NCBI RefSeq assembly: GCF_000620625.1
Contig: NZ_JIAW01000001.1
Coordinates: forward strand, 620,001 to 684,000
Direction: 5' to 3'
DNA length: 64,000 nucleotides
Origin: Mycobacterium sp. URHB0044
GTDB taxonomy: Bacteria; Actinomycetota; Actinomycetes; Mycobacteriales; Mycobacteriaceae
The position numbers and the translations under genes were made by a program. Shown here one piece after another: positions 1 to 8,883 of the stretch (position 1 is the first letter of the stretch; the number at the start of each line of letters is the position of its first letter). The notes under the pieces were generated by a model. The model was not told where the DNA came from and did not search any database. It was given only the letters and a program-made list of their open reading frames with translations.

Positions 1-131
1 GATGCAGCTACGCCGCAACAACTCGCTTCATCGTCGAAGCAATTCTGGGGCGTCGTGCGACCGTAGCCACATGCGTGGTGAGCGGCGGTGACCACATTCT
101 CCCCGACGCCGGCGACGCGGTCGACCGCGTA

Positions 132-320
132 CTACGTCGCCTCAGCCGCCTCTGCGGTGATCAGAACGACAGGATCGCCCCCTTGCCAGGCGAACTGGTT
201 GTACAAGGTGCGCCGCGCCACCCCGGCCTGCAGAGCATTCTCAAACATTACGTGCCGCGGCTGAGCAACACTCGCTTCCGGGACAGAGTGGGGACATGGC
301 CTGCAGCCACACGCGCGCAC
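132..320 (-). pseudogene. possible remnant of a TetR-type HTH region
   Basis: Read on the minus strand, this short frame contains AGVARRTLYNQF, which closely resembles the end of the recognition helix of TetR-family repressors. The frame then stops after LITAEAAEAT without any ligand-binding domain, and what precedes the motif does not look like the first TetR helices. It is either a decayed repressor or a chance match. Apart from this, bases 1-372 show nothing I can support as a gene. Confidence 0.25.
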
Positions 321-372
321 CGAGAGCCACTCCGCTACGAGCGCACGGACGGACCGCTCGGATCGGAAGTCA

Positions 373-579
373 GTGGAGCCGTCAATCGTCGCGCAGACGG
401 ACCACGGCGTGGAGGATTCGTTTGCCCCCGAGTGCCCGCAACTACGATACGCGAATTGCGATGTGCTGCTTCAGCGCCGTCCTACCCTCGATATATGGGA
501 TGGATGGTGGCTTGATGCTGCGGAAGCGCTGGTGCTGGCCGATCTCTCGGCCGAAGAACAGGCCGATGCATCCCGATAG
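373..579 (+). CDS. small hypothetical protein (68 aa)
   Basis: A GTG-initiated frame with GGAAG just upstream (365-369). The composition is protein-like (acidic, Trp-rich stretch LDIWDGWWLDAAEAL, then LADLSAEEQADASR), unlike the arginine-rich frames on the other strand. The next gene's ATG (566) lies inside its last codons, which suggests translational coupling. I recognise no family; a false frame remains possible. Confidence 0.4.
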   Translation: MEPSIVAQTDHGVEDSFAPECPQLRYANCDVLLQRRPTLDIWDGWWLDAAEALVLADLSAEEQADASR

Positions 580-1222
580 CGGCGTCGTGGCGCTGACCCC
601 CGTGGTGCTTCTCGGTGTCGACGGGCCAGATATCCCGAAGCGGCCTGCCTCGGGTGACGCGGCGGCGTGGACGAGGTGGCGGCAACGATTTTGGGCTGCG
701 ATAGGCGTTGCGGCCGTCGATGTTCCAGACGGGATGCACATCGCCGTGCGTGCGATTCAGTCGGATCGGCTGCTCGACGCCGTCATCGACTATGCCGTCG
801 AATGCGCCCATGAGAGTGGAGGATTCGCACCGTATACCGATGGCGGGGTTGTAGTGCAATACCGAGACGAGGTCATCGTGAGTCCCGACTGCAGTGATCT
901 GGAGGAGGGATTGGACGATTGGCTCGCCGTGCTGCGCGGGCGCCCCGAAGTCTGGGCGACCGTCCACAACGGTCATCGAGTTGGGATGGCCCGGGTCGTC
1001 AACGATGTGATCGAGTTGCGGCTAGAGCAGCCGGTCGACGGCGATGCCATCCTGGGCCCGTTCGTCACCGTCCAGCTGCCACGGGACCCGGTCGCCGCCG
1101 CCGCCGAAGTCGCGATCAACGAACGCAACGAGTTCTCGAGGCGACTGGAATCCCGGCTGCGGCAGCGGGGGTGGCGTGATGCGCGAACCGTCGCGGCGAC
1201 CATCGCCGGTACTCAGGGGTGA
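566..1222 (+). CDS. hypothetical protein (218 aa)
   Basis: Soluble, mildly acidic protein with no signal peptide or membrane segment. The frame is open upstream to 296, but that part is arginine/serine-rich and looks like non-coding frame, so the ATG at 566 is chosen; it overlaps the end of the preceding small gene by 14 bases. The C-terminal third is predicted helical (VAAAAEVAINERNEFSRRLE). I recognise no domain. It converges with the minus-strand gene ending at 1233. Confidence 0.6.
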   Translation: MHPDSGVVALTPVVLLGVDGPDIPKRPASGDAAAWTRWRQRFWAAIGVAAVDVPDGMHIAVRAIQSDRLLDAVIDYAVECAHESGGFAPYTDGGVVVQYRDEVIVSPDCSDLEEGLDDWLAVLRGRPEVWATVHNGHRVGMARVVNDVIELRLEQPVDGDAILGPFVTVQLPRDPVAAAAEVAINERNEFSRRLESRLRQRGWRDARTVAATIAGTQG

Positions 1223-1232
1223 TGACACCGCG

Positions 1233-1865
1233 TCAGCACCAGCACCCGCCGAACGACGAGGTGTGTTCGTCGGTCTCGATCGACTCCTCGCGCACCACGG
1301 CGGACCCGCCCCGCGGGTCGAAGTGCAACACCGAGCTCACCGGGTCGTGCCGGATCCATACGGCCACCGACAGCGGATGCCCCGGACGGAAAATGTAGGA
1401 GACCAGTTCGATGTCGCCGGGCTTCCCGAGGCTGCGGACATCGGACACCGCCGCCCGTATCCGCTGCCCCGAAAGATCCGCCGCGGTGAACGCCGTCTCG
1501 CCCGCATGCAGGTCGGCGATCGAGTCCACGTCCTCCACCTCGCCGTCGCGCACCCAGTACTTGTGAAGCTGACCGTCAGCGGAGACGGCCTCAACCGAGA
1601 TCAGGTTGGACGTCACGTCCACGCGCCGCATCGGCAGGACGCCGAGCCGGGCGCGCACCACGTCCAGTTCCGCGTCCAGCCGTTGCGCGGAGAACAGGGG
1701 CTCGCTCGCGGCGCCGTTCAACGCCCGGCTGATCCGGCCCGGAACGTCTCCGACGACCACGACCACCGCCGCGATGGCCACGACGACCGACACGGTGACG
1801 GCCATCGCGTACTTGAGCCGATGATTCGGCCGAGACGCGTCCGGTTCGGTTCCCGTCGTGCTCAT
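1233..1865 (-). CDS. hypothetical single-pass membrane protein
   Basis: About 210 aa: a short cytoplasmic N-terminus, one hydrophobic segment (roughly residues 22-42, rich in Val/Ala) and an extracytoplasmic domain of about 165 residues ending in Cys-Trp-Cys. A slightly earlier ATG at 1883 is also possible; the one at 1865 is preferred because the hydrophilic N-terminus is then short. No family recognised. It lies downstream of the YihY-type gene in the same direction with a gap of about 78 bases. Confidence 0.6.
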   Translation of the reverse strand: MSTTGTEPDASRPNHRLKYAMAVTVSVVVAIAAVVVVVGDVPGRISRALNGAASEPLFSAQRLDAELDVVRARLGVLPMRRVDVTSNLISVEAVSADGQLHKYWVRDGEVEDVDSIADLHAGETAFTAADLSGQRIRAAVSDVRSLGKPGDIELVSYIFRPGHPLSVAVWIRHDPVSSVLHFDPRGGSAVVREESIETDEHTSSFGGCWC

Positions 1866-1943
1866 GGAGGGATGGTTCCACATGCTCGTCGGGGACCTCC
1901 TCTTTGCGTCATGGAAATAGCTCCGCGTCGGGGCGGCGTGGCT

Positions 1944-2930
1944 CTATGCCGTCGGCTCAGACTGGCCGCTGTCGGCTGCGCGGCGATCGAACGACACGTC
2001 GACCCGCTGAAAGGCCTTGTGCCGCTCCGCTTTCGCCCTGCCCGTGTAGGTCTTGCGATCGGCGTCGGTGAGCTCGACGTTGTCGGTGAAGGGGGTCAGC
2101 AGTGCTCGCGGATGCAACCGCTCGACACACACGACGTTGATTTCCGCGCACAGAACAAGCGTCACCGACACCAGGTACAAGAACGCCAGCATTCCCAACA
2201 CCACCGCGAACACACTGTTGGTGGCGCTCGCCGATTTCACGATGTGCGCGATGTAGGCAGCACCGAACCATTGCAACAACTGCCATACCACCGCCGCGGT
2301 CACCGCTCCGGGCAGCACCTGCAAGTAGGTCAACGGGCGCGCGGTCGCCACGCGGAACGCGACAAGACAGATCACGGTGTTGACCGCAACCGAGGCCGTG
2401 ACCACCGCTGCCGTGCCGACGACACCGAACGAGTCGGTGGTGTGCGCCACCGCCGACAGGACTGTGGCGGCTATGGCCGCGCCGCCGAGCGCCAGCAGCA
2501 GCACCACGCTGCGCAGCCGCGACCGAAGCGGATCGGGCCGCTTGTTGCGCGGGACCGCCCACACCGAGTCCATCGCGTTCTGCACCGCTTGCCCGACGCC
2601 CATCGCGCCGTAGAGCGCGCCCGCGATGCCGACGACCACGGCGACCGCCCCGCCGGAGAGCTGGTGCGGTTGGGCGAGTTGGTCGCCGATCACGGGAAAT
2701 TGATGCAGCGCCGAGCGCAGCAGCTGCTGCTGAAGCGCCGGATGGCCGACCAAGACCAGCCCGAGGGTGGTGGTCAGCAGAAGCAGCAGCGGAAACACCG
2801 CCACGACGGCGTAGTAGGTGATCAACACCGCCAGGTAGCCGCCCTGATCGTCGAGGTATTTGTAGACCACCGCAATCGCGAAGCCGAGCGCGCGGCTTCG
2901 CTGCTGCATGCGATCCAGCCAGCGCACCAT
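1944..2930 (-). CDS. YihY/BrkB family inner-membrane protein
   Basis: 328 aa with about six hydrophobic segments, including VVAVFPLLLLLTTTLGLVL near the N-terminus and a long C-terminal pair of helices, followed by a charged cytoplasmic tail. The arrangement and the FPLLLLL/TLGLVL segment fit the YihY/BrkB family (once annotated as RNase BN, now regarded as membrane proteins of uncertain role). ATG start at 2930. It sits between a cation antiporter and a small membrane protein, all transcribed leftward. Confidence 0.85.
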   Translation of the reverse strand: MVRWLDRMQQRSRALGFAIAVVYKYLDDQGGYLAVLITYYAVVAVFPLLLLLTTTLGLVLVGHPALQQQLLRSALHQFPVIGDQLAQPHQLSGGAVAVVVGIAGALYGAMGVGQAVQNAMDSVWAVPRNKRPDPLRSRLRSVVLLLALGGAAIAATVLSAVAHTTDSFGVVGTAAVVTASVAVNTVICLVAFRVATARPLTYLQVLPGAVTAAVVWQLLQWFGAAYIAHIVKSASATNSVFAVVLGMLAFLYLVSVTLVLCAEINVVCVERLHPRALLTPFTDNVELTDADRKTYTGRAKAERHKAFQRVDVSFDRRAADSGQSEPTA

Positions 2931-3026
2931 CGGCCCACTCCTAGGGAATCGGCGGCCAAACCGCCCCTGCGCTGCAGATACCCCGTGGTGGTGCCGGTTA
3001 ACCTGAGTGGTTGCGGGGTGCTCTTG

Positions 3027-4091
3027 TTAGCCGCTGATGAAGGCCAGTCCGACGATGCCGACGATGTAGAGCGCAATTACGGCGAGGGAGTCCGGGCCCA
3101 TGCGAAGCCACTGCCGCTGCGGTCGGAAGATCAACCCCGCCACGTAGACCACGGTGAGCAGTCCGGCCAGCGCCGTCAGGTAGATGTCGCTGTGGTGGGC
3201 TAGCGGCAATACCGCCGAACCCGACAGCACCGTCGCGAAGAGGAACAGAACAGGCAGGAACGCGTTGCCGCCGAAGATGTCGCTCATCGCCAACTTGTAA
3301 TCACCCATGCGCGTCGACGCCAGACCCGTCGACAACTCCGGTAGTGAGGTTGCCGCCGCGAGCACCGTGGCGCCGAACACCACCCCCGACATGCCCCACC
3401 GGCCGAACACTTCCTCACCGCTTCGTTCGATCAGCACACCGGCAATGAGCGTTGCGAGGGCGGCGGCGGTGAAGACCAATACCGCGCGGCGGGTGCTGAC
3501 GCCTCGTTGGGTGGCGGTCTTTTCCTTGGTCGTGGTGGAATGCCCGGCCGGCTTGTCCTGGCTGTCGGGCGCGTGGCCAGCCTGCTGCCACGGCAGTCCA
3601 TGACCGGCGCGGCGAATCAAGAACAATCCGGCCGCCCACACCACGGCGATCAGCACGGCGCCTGGAGTCAGCCGCCAGACGATCAGCGAGCTTGGCAGCT
3701 GTGTGGACATCACCACGATGACCAACAGGGCCACTACCAGTCCTGCTTCCAGCACCAGGGTCAGCGAAGCCGCCAAATAGGTCAGCGGCTTACGCGGGCG
3801 CACCCCGGCAGCGTCCAGAACGGCCAACACGACGGTCTGAATGGCGATGCCTCCCAGGATGTTGCCCACCGCCACGTCGAGTTGGTGGGCCAGCGCGGCG
3901 CTAGCCGTAATGGCGATCTCAGGCAAGTTCGTCGCGATCGCCAGCAAGATGACGCCGCCGAGCGCCGAGCCCAGATGCCACCTCTGCGACAAGACGTCGG
4001 TGGTATCCGACAACTTGATCCCGGCGATCCAAATCACGATGGCGCACGCGACGAAGATGCCTACCAACGCCACCGAGGGCAACGACGTCAT
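3027..4091 (-). CDS. sodium/calcium exchanger family (CaCA) membrane protein
   Basis: About 354 aa, strongly hydrophobic with around ten membrane segments split by a hydrophilic loop in the middle. Both halves carry the alpha-repeat signature of Ca2+/cation antiporters: AIATNLPE in the first half and AAATSLPE in the second, whose acidic residues bind the cation. This predicts exchange of Ca2+ (or another cation) for Na+ or H+ across the cytoplasmic membrane. The frame is open to 4202, but the first membrane segment follows MTSLPS at 4091; MRLGRSE at 4112 is an alternative start. Confidence 0.88.
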   Translation of the reverse strand: MTSLPSVALVGIFVACAIVIWIAGIKLSDTTDVLSQRWHLGSALGGVILLAIATNLPEIAITASAALAHQLDVAVGNILGGIAIQTVVLAVLDAAGVRPRKPLTYLAASLTLVLEAGLVVALLVIVVMSTQLPSSLIVWRLTPGAVLIAVVWAAGLFLIRRAGHGLPWQQAGHAPDSQDKPAGHSTTTKEKTATQRGVSTRRAVLVFTAAALATLIAGVLIERSGEEVFGRWGMSGVVFGATVLAAATSLPELSTGLASTRMGDYKLAMSDIFGGNAFLPVLFLFATVLSGSAVLPLAHHSDIYLTALAGLLTVVYVAGLIFRPQRQWLRMGPDSLAVIALYIVGIVGLAFISG

Positions 4092-4263
4092 CTCCGAACG
4101 CCCCAGGCGCATGTCAGCCGTTGCATCGCTTCGAGGCCTCCTCACTCGGCCGGCGGCGGGCAGATAGCCGGCGTCATCGCGCCCAGCGGCACGGAACTGC
4201 ACCGCTGTAGCAGGGAGATATATGCCCCACTGCTCTGCGCGCTAACCGTCGCCCCGCGCCAGC

Positions 4264-4300
4264 GAAAATAAGGAAATTAAGACGGAAATAAGGTAATAAT
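4264..4300 (+). promoter_or_regulatory. AT-rich promoter region with an 8-bp direct repeat
   Basis: A short AT-rich island in very GC-rich surroundings. AAATAAGG occurs twice (4266-4273 and 4286-4293), 20 bp apart, followed by TAATAAT (4294-4300), a good -10 candidate about 43 bases before the GTG at 4343. The same interval also separates this gene from the divergent antiporter gene. Confidence 0.45.
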
Positions 4301-4342
4301 AAGAGACGGTGAGAGCTGGGAATCAGCTGAGGGGGAGTCGTT

Positions 4343-4987
4343 GTGGCAGTCCGCGATGACGTCGAGGCCGAGCGCGCAGCACTAGCCAACTCGCTCGAAG
4401 CAGTTGGCCCCCAAGCACAAACGGCGTGCGGCGACTGGACGGCATTCGACCTCGCCGCACACGTCGTCGCCGCAGAACGGGCATCGGGAACGCTCGCATT
4501 TGGCGTACGAATGCTCGCGGCAAGGGGCGTCCAGTTTCGACCAAGTCCCCAGCTGGTCAGCCGGACGATCCGTCGCGAACGCCGCGGCGGCTATGCCACG
4601 TTGATCCACCGACTCCGGCAGCGCTCGCCGCGGCTGCTGCTCACACCGGCAGTTGCTACCGCCACGTTGTTCGAGGTGTGGATGCACCACGACGACCTGA
4701 CGCGAGCCAACGACCTCACCCACGGCACTCCCGACCACCTCTGCGACGCCATCCCGTTTCTGATGCGCTACCAGGCCGCCCGCCTGCCTACTACCCGCCT
4801 GATCGTCCGCACGACCGATGACCGCCAATTCACCATCGGCCCCGTCGCCGGTCCTACTGCCGTATTGACCGGCCCTGCAGGCGATCTCGTCCGCTGGCTC
4901 GCTGGCCGGCCCCCACGGACGGCGCCCAACATCGAGGCGCAGCCGGCGATCGTCGATCAGCTGCGCGCATTCACCGGCAGGATCTGA
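4343..4987 (+). CDS. TIGR03083 / maleylpyruvate isomerase-like (DinB-fold) protein
   Basis: 214 aa, GTG start with GGGGGAG at 4331-4337. The N-terminal half has the layout of TIGR03083 proteins (four-helix DinB-like domain, usually annotated as maleylpyruvate isomerase family, mycothiol-dependent): E-R-AAL at the start, then CGDWTAFDLAAHVVAAE, and MHHDDL in the middle. The C-terminal third is a small beta-rich SCP2-like part. Substrate cannot be told. It stands alone, convergent with the MarR gene. Confidence 0.75.
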   Translation: MAVRDDVEAERAALANSLEAVGPQAQTACGDWTAFDLAAHVVAAERASGTLAFGVRMLAARGVQFRPSPQLVSRTIRRERRGGYATLIHRLRQRSPRLLLTPAVATATLFEVWMHHDDLTRANDLTHGTPDHLCDAIPFLMRYQAARLPTTRLIVRTTDDRQFTIGPVAGPTAVLTGPAGDLVRWLAGRPPRTAPNIEAQPAIVDQLRAFTGRI

Positions 4988-5041
4988 GGCCGGCACTGGC
5001 AGCTGCCGCACCTGTCGTGATCGGTTGGAGCAACCAGTGAT

Positions 5042-5536
5042 CTATGCGATCGGTTCGGAACCAGTCGCGGCGACGGTGGTGACCGAGCGTTGGCGTTCGA
5101 TGATCGTCCGGAAATCTGCGAGGAAGCGGCTGAACTCGTCGCGTCCGAGGAGCCGTGCATGCCGCTCCATGATGTCGGCCATGATGGCGTCGGCGGCACG
5201 CATCTGCTCGTGTCCGCGGTCGGTGGGTACGACCAGCTTGGCCCGCCGGTCAGCCGGGTCGGGTTTACGCATCACGTAGCCCAGGGCCTCGAGGTCGTCG
5301 ACGATCGCGCCGACGACCTGCTTTAGTTGTCCCGACATCCGCGCGAGTTCGGTCGCGCGGATTCCCTCCGGGCGCAGGTAGGCCAGAACAACTCCGTGCC
5401 GGGGAACGATGTCGTCGAACCCTTCGTCATGCAGACGCTGGAAGAGTTCGCCTTGCACGGCGAACAGCAGCCGACCAGATAGCACGCCTAGATCGTCGCC
5501 TCTGCCGCCCGCCTGCTTCGCCAACTGCCTCTCCAC
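5042..5536 (-). CDS. MarR family transcriptional regulator
   Basis: 164 aa. The winged-helix core is clear: RATELARMSGQLKQVVGAIVDDLEALGYVMRKPDPADRRAKLVVPTDRG, with the DRR wing typical of MarR repressors, followed by a C-terminal dimerisation helix. The start used is a GTG at 5536; Shine-Dalgarno support is weak. It is divergent from the isochorismatase-GMC-esterase operon, and a 35-bp inverted repeat lies between them, so it probably represses that operon and itself. The ligand is unknown. Confidence 0.88.
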   Translation of the reverse strand: MERQLAKQAGGRGDDLGVLSGRLLFAVQGELFQRLHDEGFDDIVPRHGVVLAYLRPEGIRATELARMSGQLKQVVGAIVDDLEALGYVMRKPDPADRRAKLVVPTDRGHEQMRAADAIMADIMERHARLLGRDEFSRFLADFRTIIERQRSVTTVAATGSEPIA

Positions 5537-5586
5537 CTCCAGCCCATGTGACCAGCCACCCTATAGCGCGAGGATCGCCGCGGGTC

Positions 5587-5616
5587 TTGACAAGCTCACC
5601 GCTACCTAAGTAGTAA
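5587..5616 (+). promoter_or_regulatory. sigma-A-type promoter for the isochorismatase operon
   Basis: A consensus -35 TTGACA (5587-5592) is followed after 18 bp by TAGTAA (5611-5616) as a -10. The start codon of the next gene is at 5709, so the leader is about 85 bases. The -10 lies inside the left arm of the MarR inverted repeat, so binding there would block RNA polymerase. Confidence 0.5.
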
Positions 5617-5645
5617 TTGTCACTGACAGTAAGTGATAATTACTA
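5611..5645. promoter_or_regulatory. probable MarR operator (inverted repeat)
   Basis: Arms TAGTAATTGTCAC (5611-5623) and GTGATAATTACTA (5633-5645) are complementary except for one position, separated by 9 bp. The element sits between the divergent MarR and isochorismatase genes and covers the -10 of the rightward promoter. Confidence 0.65.
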
Positions 5646-5708
5646 ACGCGGCCTGGGACAGGACCCCGATCGCCCGTGCAAAGCCAAACAAAGGGAAGGC
5701 GAGACGAC

Positions 5709-6326
5709 ATGGGACGGATGCGCTTCACGCGCGACAACACCGCGGTGCTGCTGATAGACCATCAGGTGGGTCTGTTCACCGGCGTGCGCGACATCGACGT
5801 CAATGAACTCAAACACAACGTGGTGGGTCTGGCCCGTGCCGCGCGGATCCTCGGGCTGCCCATCGTGGCGGTTACCACCGCACGGGACAGCATGTGGGGG
5901 CCCACCATCCCAGAACTGAAGCAGGCGCTGGGCAACGGCGACATTCTCGATCGCTCTACCGTTAACGCTTGGGACGACGAACGATTCGTCGCCAAAGTCA
6001 ACGGGGTCAGAGAGACAGGCCGCGATCACCTCATCATCGCCGGCCTGTCATTTGAGGTCTGCGCCTCGTTTGTCGCGATTTCGGCGCGAGAGAACGGGTT
6101 TCATCCCGTCGTGGTGCTCGACGCGTGCGGCACCTTCTCCCACCACAAGCGCGAAGCGGGCCTCGCCCGGCTTGCCACGCTGGACATCGAGGTCTCCGAT
6201 TACGCCACCATGATCGTCGAGATCATGGCCGACAACGCCGATCCGAAGGCCAACGACGTCTACGCCGCACTGGACATGCCGTTCGCCACACTGATGGGTC
6301 AGGTCGCGACGGCGTTGACCACATGA
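5709..6326 (+). CDS. isochorismatase family cysteine hydrolase (YcaC-like)
   Basis: 205 aa. The fold markers are LLIDHQ with the catalytic Asp (residue 17) and GLSFEVCASF with the nucleophilic Cys (118). The NAWDDERFV segment resembles the YcaC subgroup. Family members hydrolyse amide or C-N bonds of small molecules; the substrate here is unknown. The ATG at 5709 has a good AAGGGAAGG ribosome site about 12 bases upstream. First gene of the MarR-controlled operon; its stop overlaps the next start (ATGA). Confidence 0.87.
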   Translation: MGRMRFTRDNTAVLLIDHQVGLFTGVRDIDVNELKHNVVGLARAARILGLPIVAVTTARDSMWGPTIPELKQALGNGDILDRSTVNAWDDERFVAKVNGVRETGRDHLIIAGLSFEVCASFVAISARENGFHPVVVLDACGTFSHHKREAGLARLATLDIEVSDYATMIVEIMADNADPKANDVYAALDMPFATLMGQVATALTT

Positions 6327-7852
6327 GTCCGGCAGATCTGCATGGAAGGTCGTTCGACGTCGTCATCGTCGGGGGAGGTTCGGCAGGAGCGGTGCTGGCG
6401 AACCGGCTCAGCGCGGATCCCACGCAACGAGTCCTGTTACTCGAGGCGGGGCCGGCCTACCGGCCGGCCGAATATCCCGACGTCCTCGCCAACGCCAATC
6501 GAGTGCGCGGCGACGACGCTCACGACTGGGGCTATCACACCGAGGACCGCATCGGACTCGGGCACGATGTCATCGCGCCACGCGGCAAGGTTCTCGGTGG
6601 CTGTTCCGCTGTGAACGCAGCGGTGGCCATGCGCGCGAGACCATCCGATTTCACACGTTGGACCGCGCACGGTGTCGACGGCTGGTCGTTTCCGGATGTG
6701 CTGCCGATCTTCAAACGACTGGAGAACACACCGACCGGTGACGACGCCTGGCACGGACGTAGCGGCCCCTTTCCGATCCGGCAGACCACGATGGAAGACA
6801 ACACTCCGTCGATGCAGGCATTCGTGCTGGCCGGGCAAGCGATTGGCCTGCCGCGAGTCGCCGACTTCAATGGTGCACGGCAGCACGGCATTTCGCCGTA
6901 CCCCTTGAATGTCGTCGAGGGCCGGCGAATCAACACCGGTATGGCCTATCTGACCGAGGACGTGCGCAGCCGCCCGAACCTCACGATCAGCGGGGGAGCC
7001 GAGGTGGACCGCGTCATCTTCGAATGGCGGCGTGCGACGGGTGTTCGCCTTGTCGGCGGCGACGCTATCTCTGGCGGACAGGTGGTCCTGTCGGCCGGCG
7101 CTTTCGGCAGTCCGGCGATCCTGATGCGTTCCGGCATAGGTCCGCCCTCCCACCTTGAGGAATTGGACATCCCGGTCCTTCTCGGCGCCCCCGTGGGTGA
7201 TCGCCTCAAGGAGCACCCGTTCTACTACAACGTTTATGCTCTGACGCCCGAGGCGAAGTCGATGGACCCCGCCGCCGGCGCCATCATCTGGACGAAGTCG
7301 AGTGAGGCTGGTGCCGACGAACTCGATTTGCACATCTCCGCGACGCACCTATTCGACCCCGGGCAAAGCCCGACGGGAGGTGCGATCGTTCTCGCTTGTG
7401 CCGTAACACTTCCCAGGTCGAACGGGTCGGTGCGCCTCGCCTCGCGCGACCCGCTGATACCTCCGCGCATTCGCTACAACTTCTTTCAGGATCCCAGTGA
7501 CCTGCGGCGGATGATGGAAGCCGTGCGCCTATCCCGCCGCATCGGGCGAACAGCGCCGTTGTGCGACGTCGTCGACTGCGAACTGGCACCTGGGACGGAC
7601 ATCGAGGAAGAGGCCGCACTCGAGAAGGCGGTGATCGCGTCGGTGGACGGCTACGCGCATCCCACGTCCACGGTTCCCATGGGCGGCCCCGATGACCCCT
7701 TCGCCGTGGTGGACGCCAACGGTGCAGTACGGGGACTGGATAGACTGCACGTGGTGGATGCGTCGATCATGCCCGAGATCCCTTCGGCGCCACCCCATCT
7801 GACAACGATCATGGTCGCCGAAGCAATCAGCGGCCGACTCTTGTGCCAATAA
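6323..7852 (+). CDS. GMC family FAD-dependent oxidoreductase
   Basis: 509 aa, usual length for choline dehydrogenase/alcohol oxidase-type GMC enzymes. The N-terminal dinucleotide-binding motif VIVGGGSAGAVLANRLS, followed by LLLEAGP, binds FAD. The C-terminal part has HPTSTVPMG with the catalytic His and VVDASIMPEIPSA, the usual GMC end block, with another His (PPHLTTIM). It should oxidise an alcohol to an aldehyde or ketone. Start chosen at the ATG overlapping the previous stop (ATGA); the long frame upstream is the shadow of the isochorismatase gene. Confidence 0.92.
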   Translation: MSPADLHGRSFDVVIVGGGSAGAVLANRLSADPTQRVLLLEAGPAYRPAEYPDVLANANRVRGDDAHDWGYHTEDRIGLGHDVIAPRGKVLGGCSAVNAAVAMRARPSDFTRWTAHGVDGWSFPDVLPIFKRLENTPTGDDAWHGRSGPFPIRQTTMEDNTPSMQAFVLAGQAIGLPRVADFNGARQHGISPYPLNVVEGRRINTGMAYLTEDVRSRPNLTISGGAEVDRVIFEWRRATGVRLVGGDAISGGQVVLSAGAFGSPAILMRSGIGPPSHLEELDIPVLLGAPVGDRLKEHPFYYNVYALTPEAKSMDPAAGAIIWTKSSEAGADELDLHISATHLFDPGQSPTGGAIVLACAVTLPRSNGSVRLASRDPLIPPRIRYNFFQDPSDLRRMMEAVRLSRRIGRTAPLCDVVDCELAPGTDIEEEAALEKAVIASVDGYAHPTSTVPMGGPDDPFAVVDANGAVRGLDRLHVVDASIMPEIPSAPPHLTTIMVAEAISGRLLCQ

Positions 7853-7875
7853 CCGACCGCGACCCAGGAGCGAGC

Positions 7876-8787
7876 ATGCCGACCATCCCGATCGACAACG
7901 ACGATGTCGCAGCCGGACGCGCCCTGCGGGCGGAGTTCGCACGGTTCTGGTCAACCGAGCGGGGTGAGGCCCGTGCCGTGTACGACCGGTTCATCGCGGC
8001 CACTCCGATCGCGGCGAACGTGACCGTGCAACACGTCACCGAGGATCCCGGCCCAGGCGTTTGGGTTCTGCCCAACGACGCAGCACCCGACCGAGTACTG
8101 CTGTTCCTGCACGGCGGTGGCTATGGTCTGGGCAGCGCATCGGCGTACGCCGGGTTGGTTAGCCACATCGCGGCACGTGCAGAAGTCGCGGCCTTCGTGC
8201 TCGACTATCCCTTGGCGCCCGAGTCGCAATTGCCTGACGCCCTCAACCTCGCCGTGGCCACGCTGGCCAAGCTGTGCCACGACCATCCAGCAGTCGCGAT
8301 CGCGGGCGACTCCGCCGGTGGAGGGCTGGCGCTGTCCACGGCGGCCGAAGCCCATCGAGAACAGATTGAAGTGGCTGCAGTGACGGTCTTCTCGCCATGG
8401 ACCGACCTGAGTCTCAGTGGCGCGAGTGTACGCAGACACGCGATCGGTGACCCTTTGCTCGACCCGGCATACCTTCAACAATCCGCTGCTGCCTACCTGG
8501 GCAACGCGGCTGCCGAAGACTCGCGCGCATCACCCCTATTCGGCATTTCCGGCGAGCTGCCGCCGCTGCTCATCCAGGTCGGCACCGACGAGATCTTGCT
8601 CGACGATTCCATTCGATTCGCAACGGCCGTCGAACGGGCCGGCGGCACTGTGACGCTCGAGGTCTGGGAGGGGATGCATCACGTCTTTCAGCTCAACATC
8701 GCGCAGCTCGCCACCGCACGACGAGCCGTCGACCATGCGAGCGCGTTCTTGTCCAGCCACTTAACCGCAGCGTCCGGAGCGCAATGA
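7876..8787 (+). CDS. alpha/beta hydrolase of the HSL/esterase type
   Basis: 303 aa. HGGG (79-82) forms the oxyanion hole, GDSAGG carries the nucleophile Ser146, GTDEILLDDS holds the likely catalytic Asp, and EGMHHVFQ the catalytic His: the signature of hormone-sensitive-lipase (family IV) esterases. The ATG at 7876 has CAGGAG just upstream. Third gene of the MarR-controlled operon, suggesting an ester- or lactone-containing substrate that is also oxidised by the GMC enzyme (inference). Confidence 0.9.
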   Translation: MPTIPIDNDDVAAGRALRAEFARFWSTERGEARAVYDRFIAATPIAANVTVQHVTEDPGPGVWVLPNDAAPDRVLLFLHGGGYGLGSASAYAGLVSHIAARAEVAAFVLDYPLAPESQLPDALNLAVATLAKLCHDHPAVAIAGDSAGGGLALSTAAEAHREQIEVAAVTVFSPWTDLSLSGASVRRHAIGDPLLDPAYLQQSAAAYLGNAAAEDSRASPLFGISGELPPLLIQVGTDEILLDDSIRFATAVERAGGTVTLEVWEGMHHVFQLNIAQLATARRAVDHASAFLSSHLTAASGAQ

Positions 8788-8846
8788 GCTGAGGCGCCCT
8801 AGATGGCGGGGCAGTGAATCGACGAATTGAATGGACTGTGCCCAGC

Positions 8847-8877
8847 GGTGGTGGCTACGCCGCACGTGCCCACCACC
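8847..8877. terminator. possible bidirectional hairpin between convergent genes
   Basis: GGTGGTGG (8847-8854) can pair with CCACCACC (8870-8877) across a 15-base loop. It lies between the stop codons of the esterase (8787) and the topoisomerase A-like gene (8884). There is no U-run, and the loop is long, so this is only a candidate. Confidence 0.3.
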
Positions 8878-8883
8878 ACGCCG

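Noticed and set aside
1044-3203. 719-codon open frame on the plus strand
   Set aside because: It spans three leftward genes with clear membrane domains. Its translation is Arg/His-rich with no motif.
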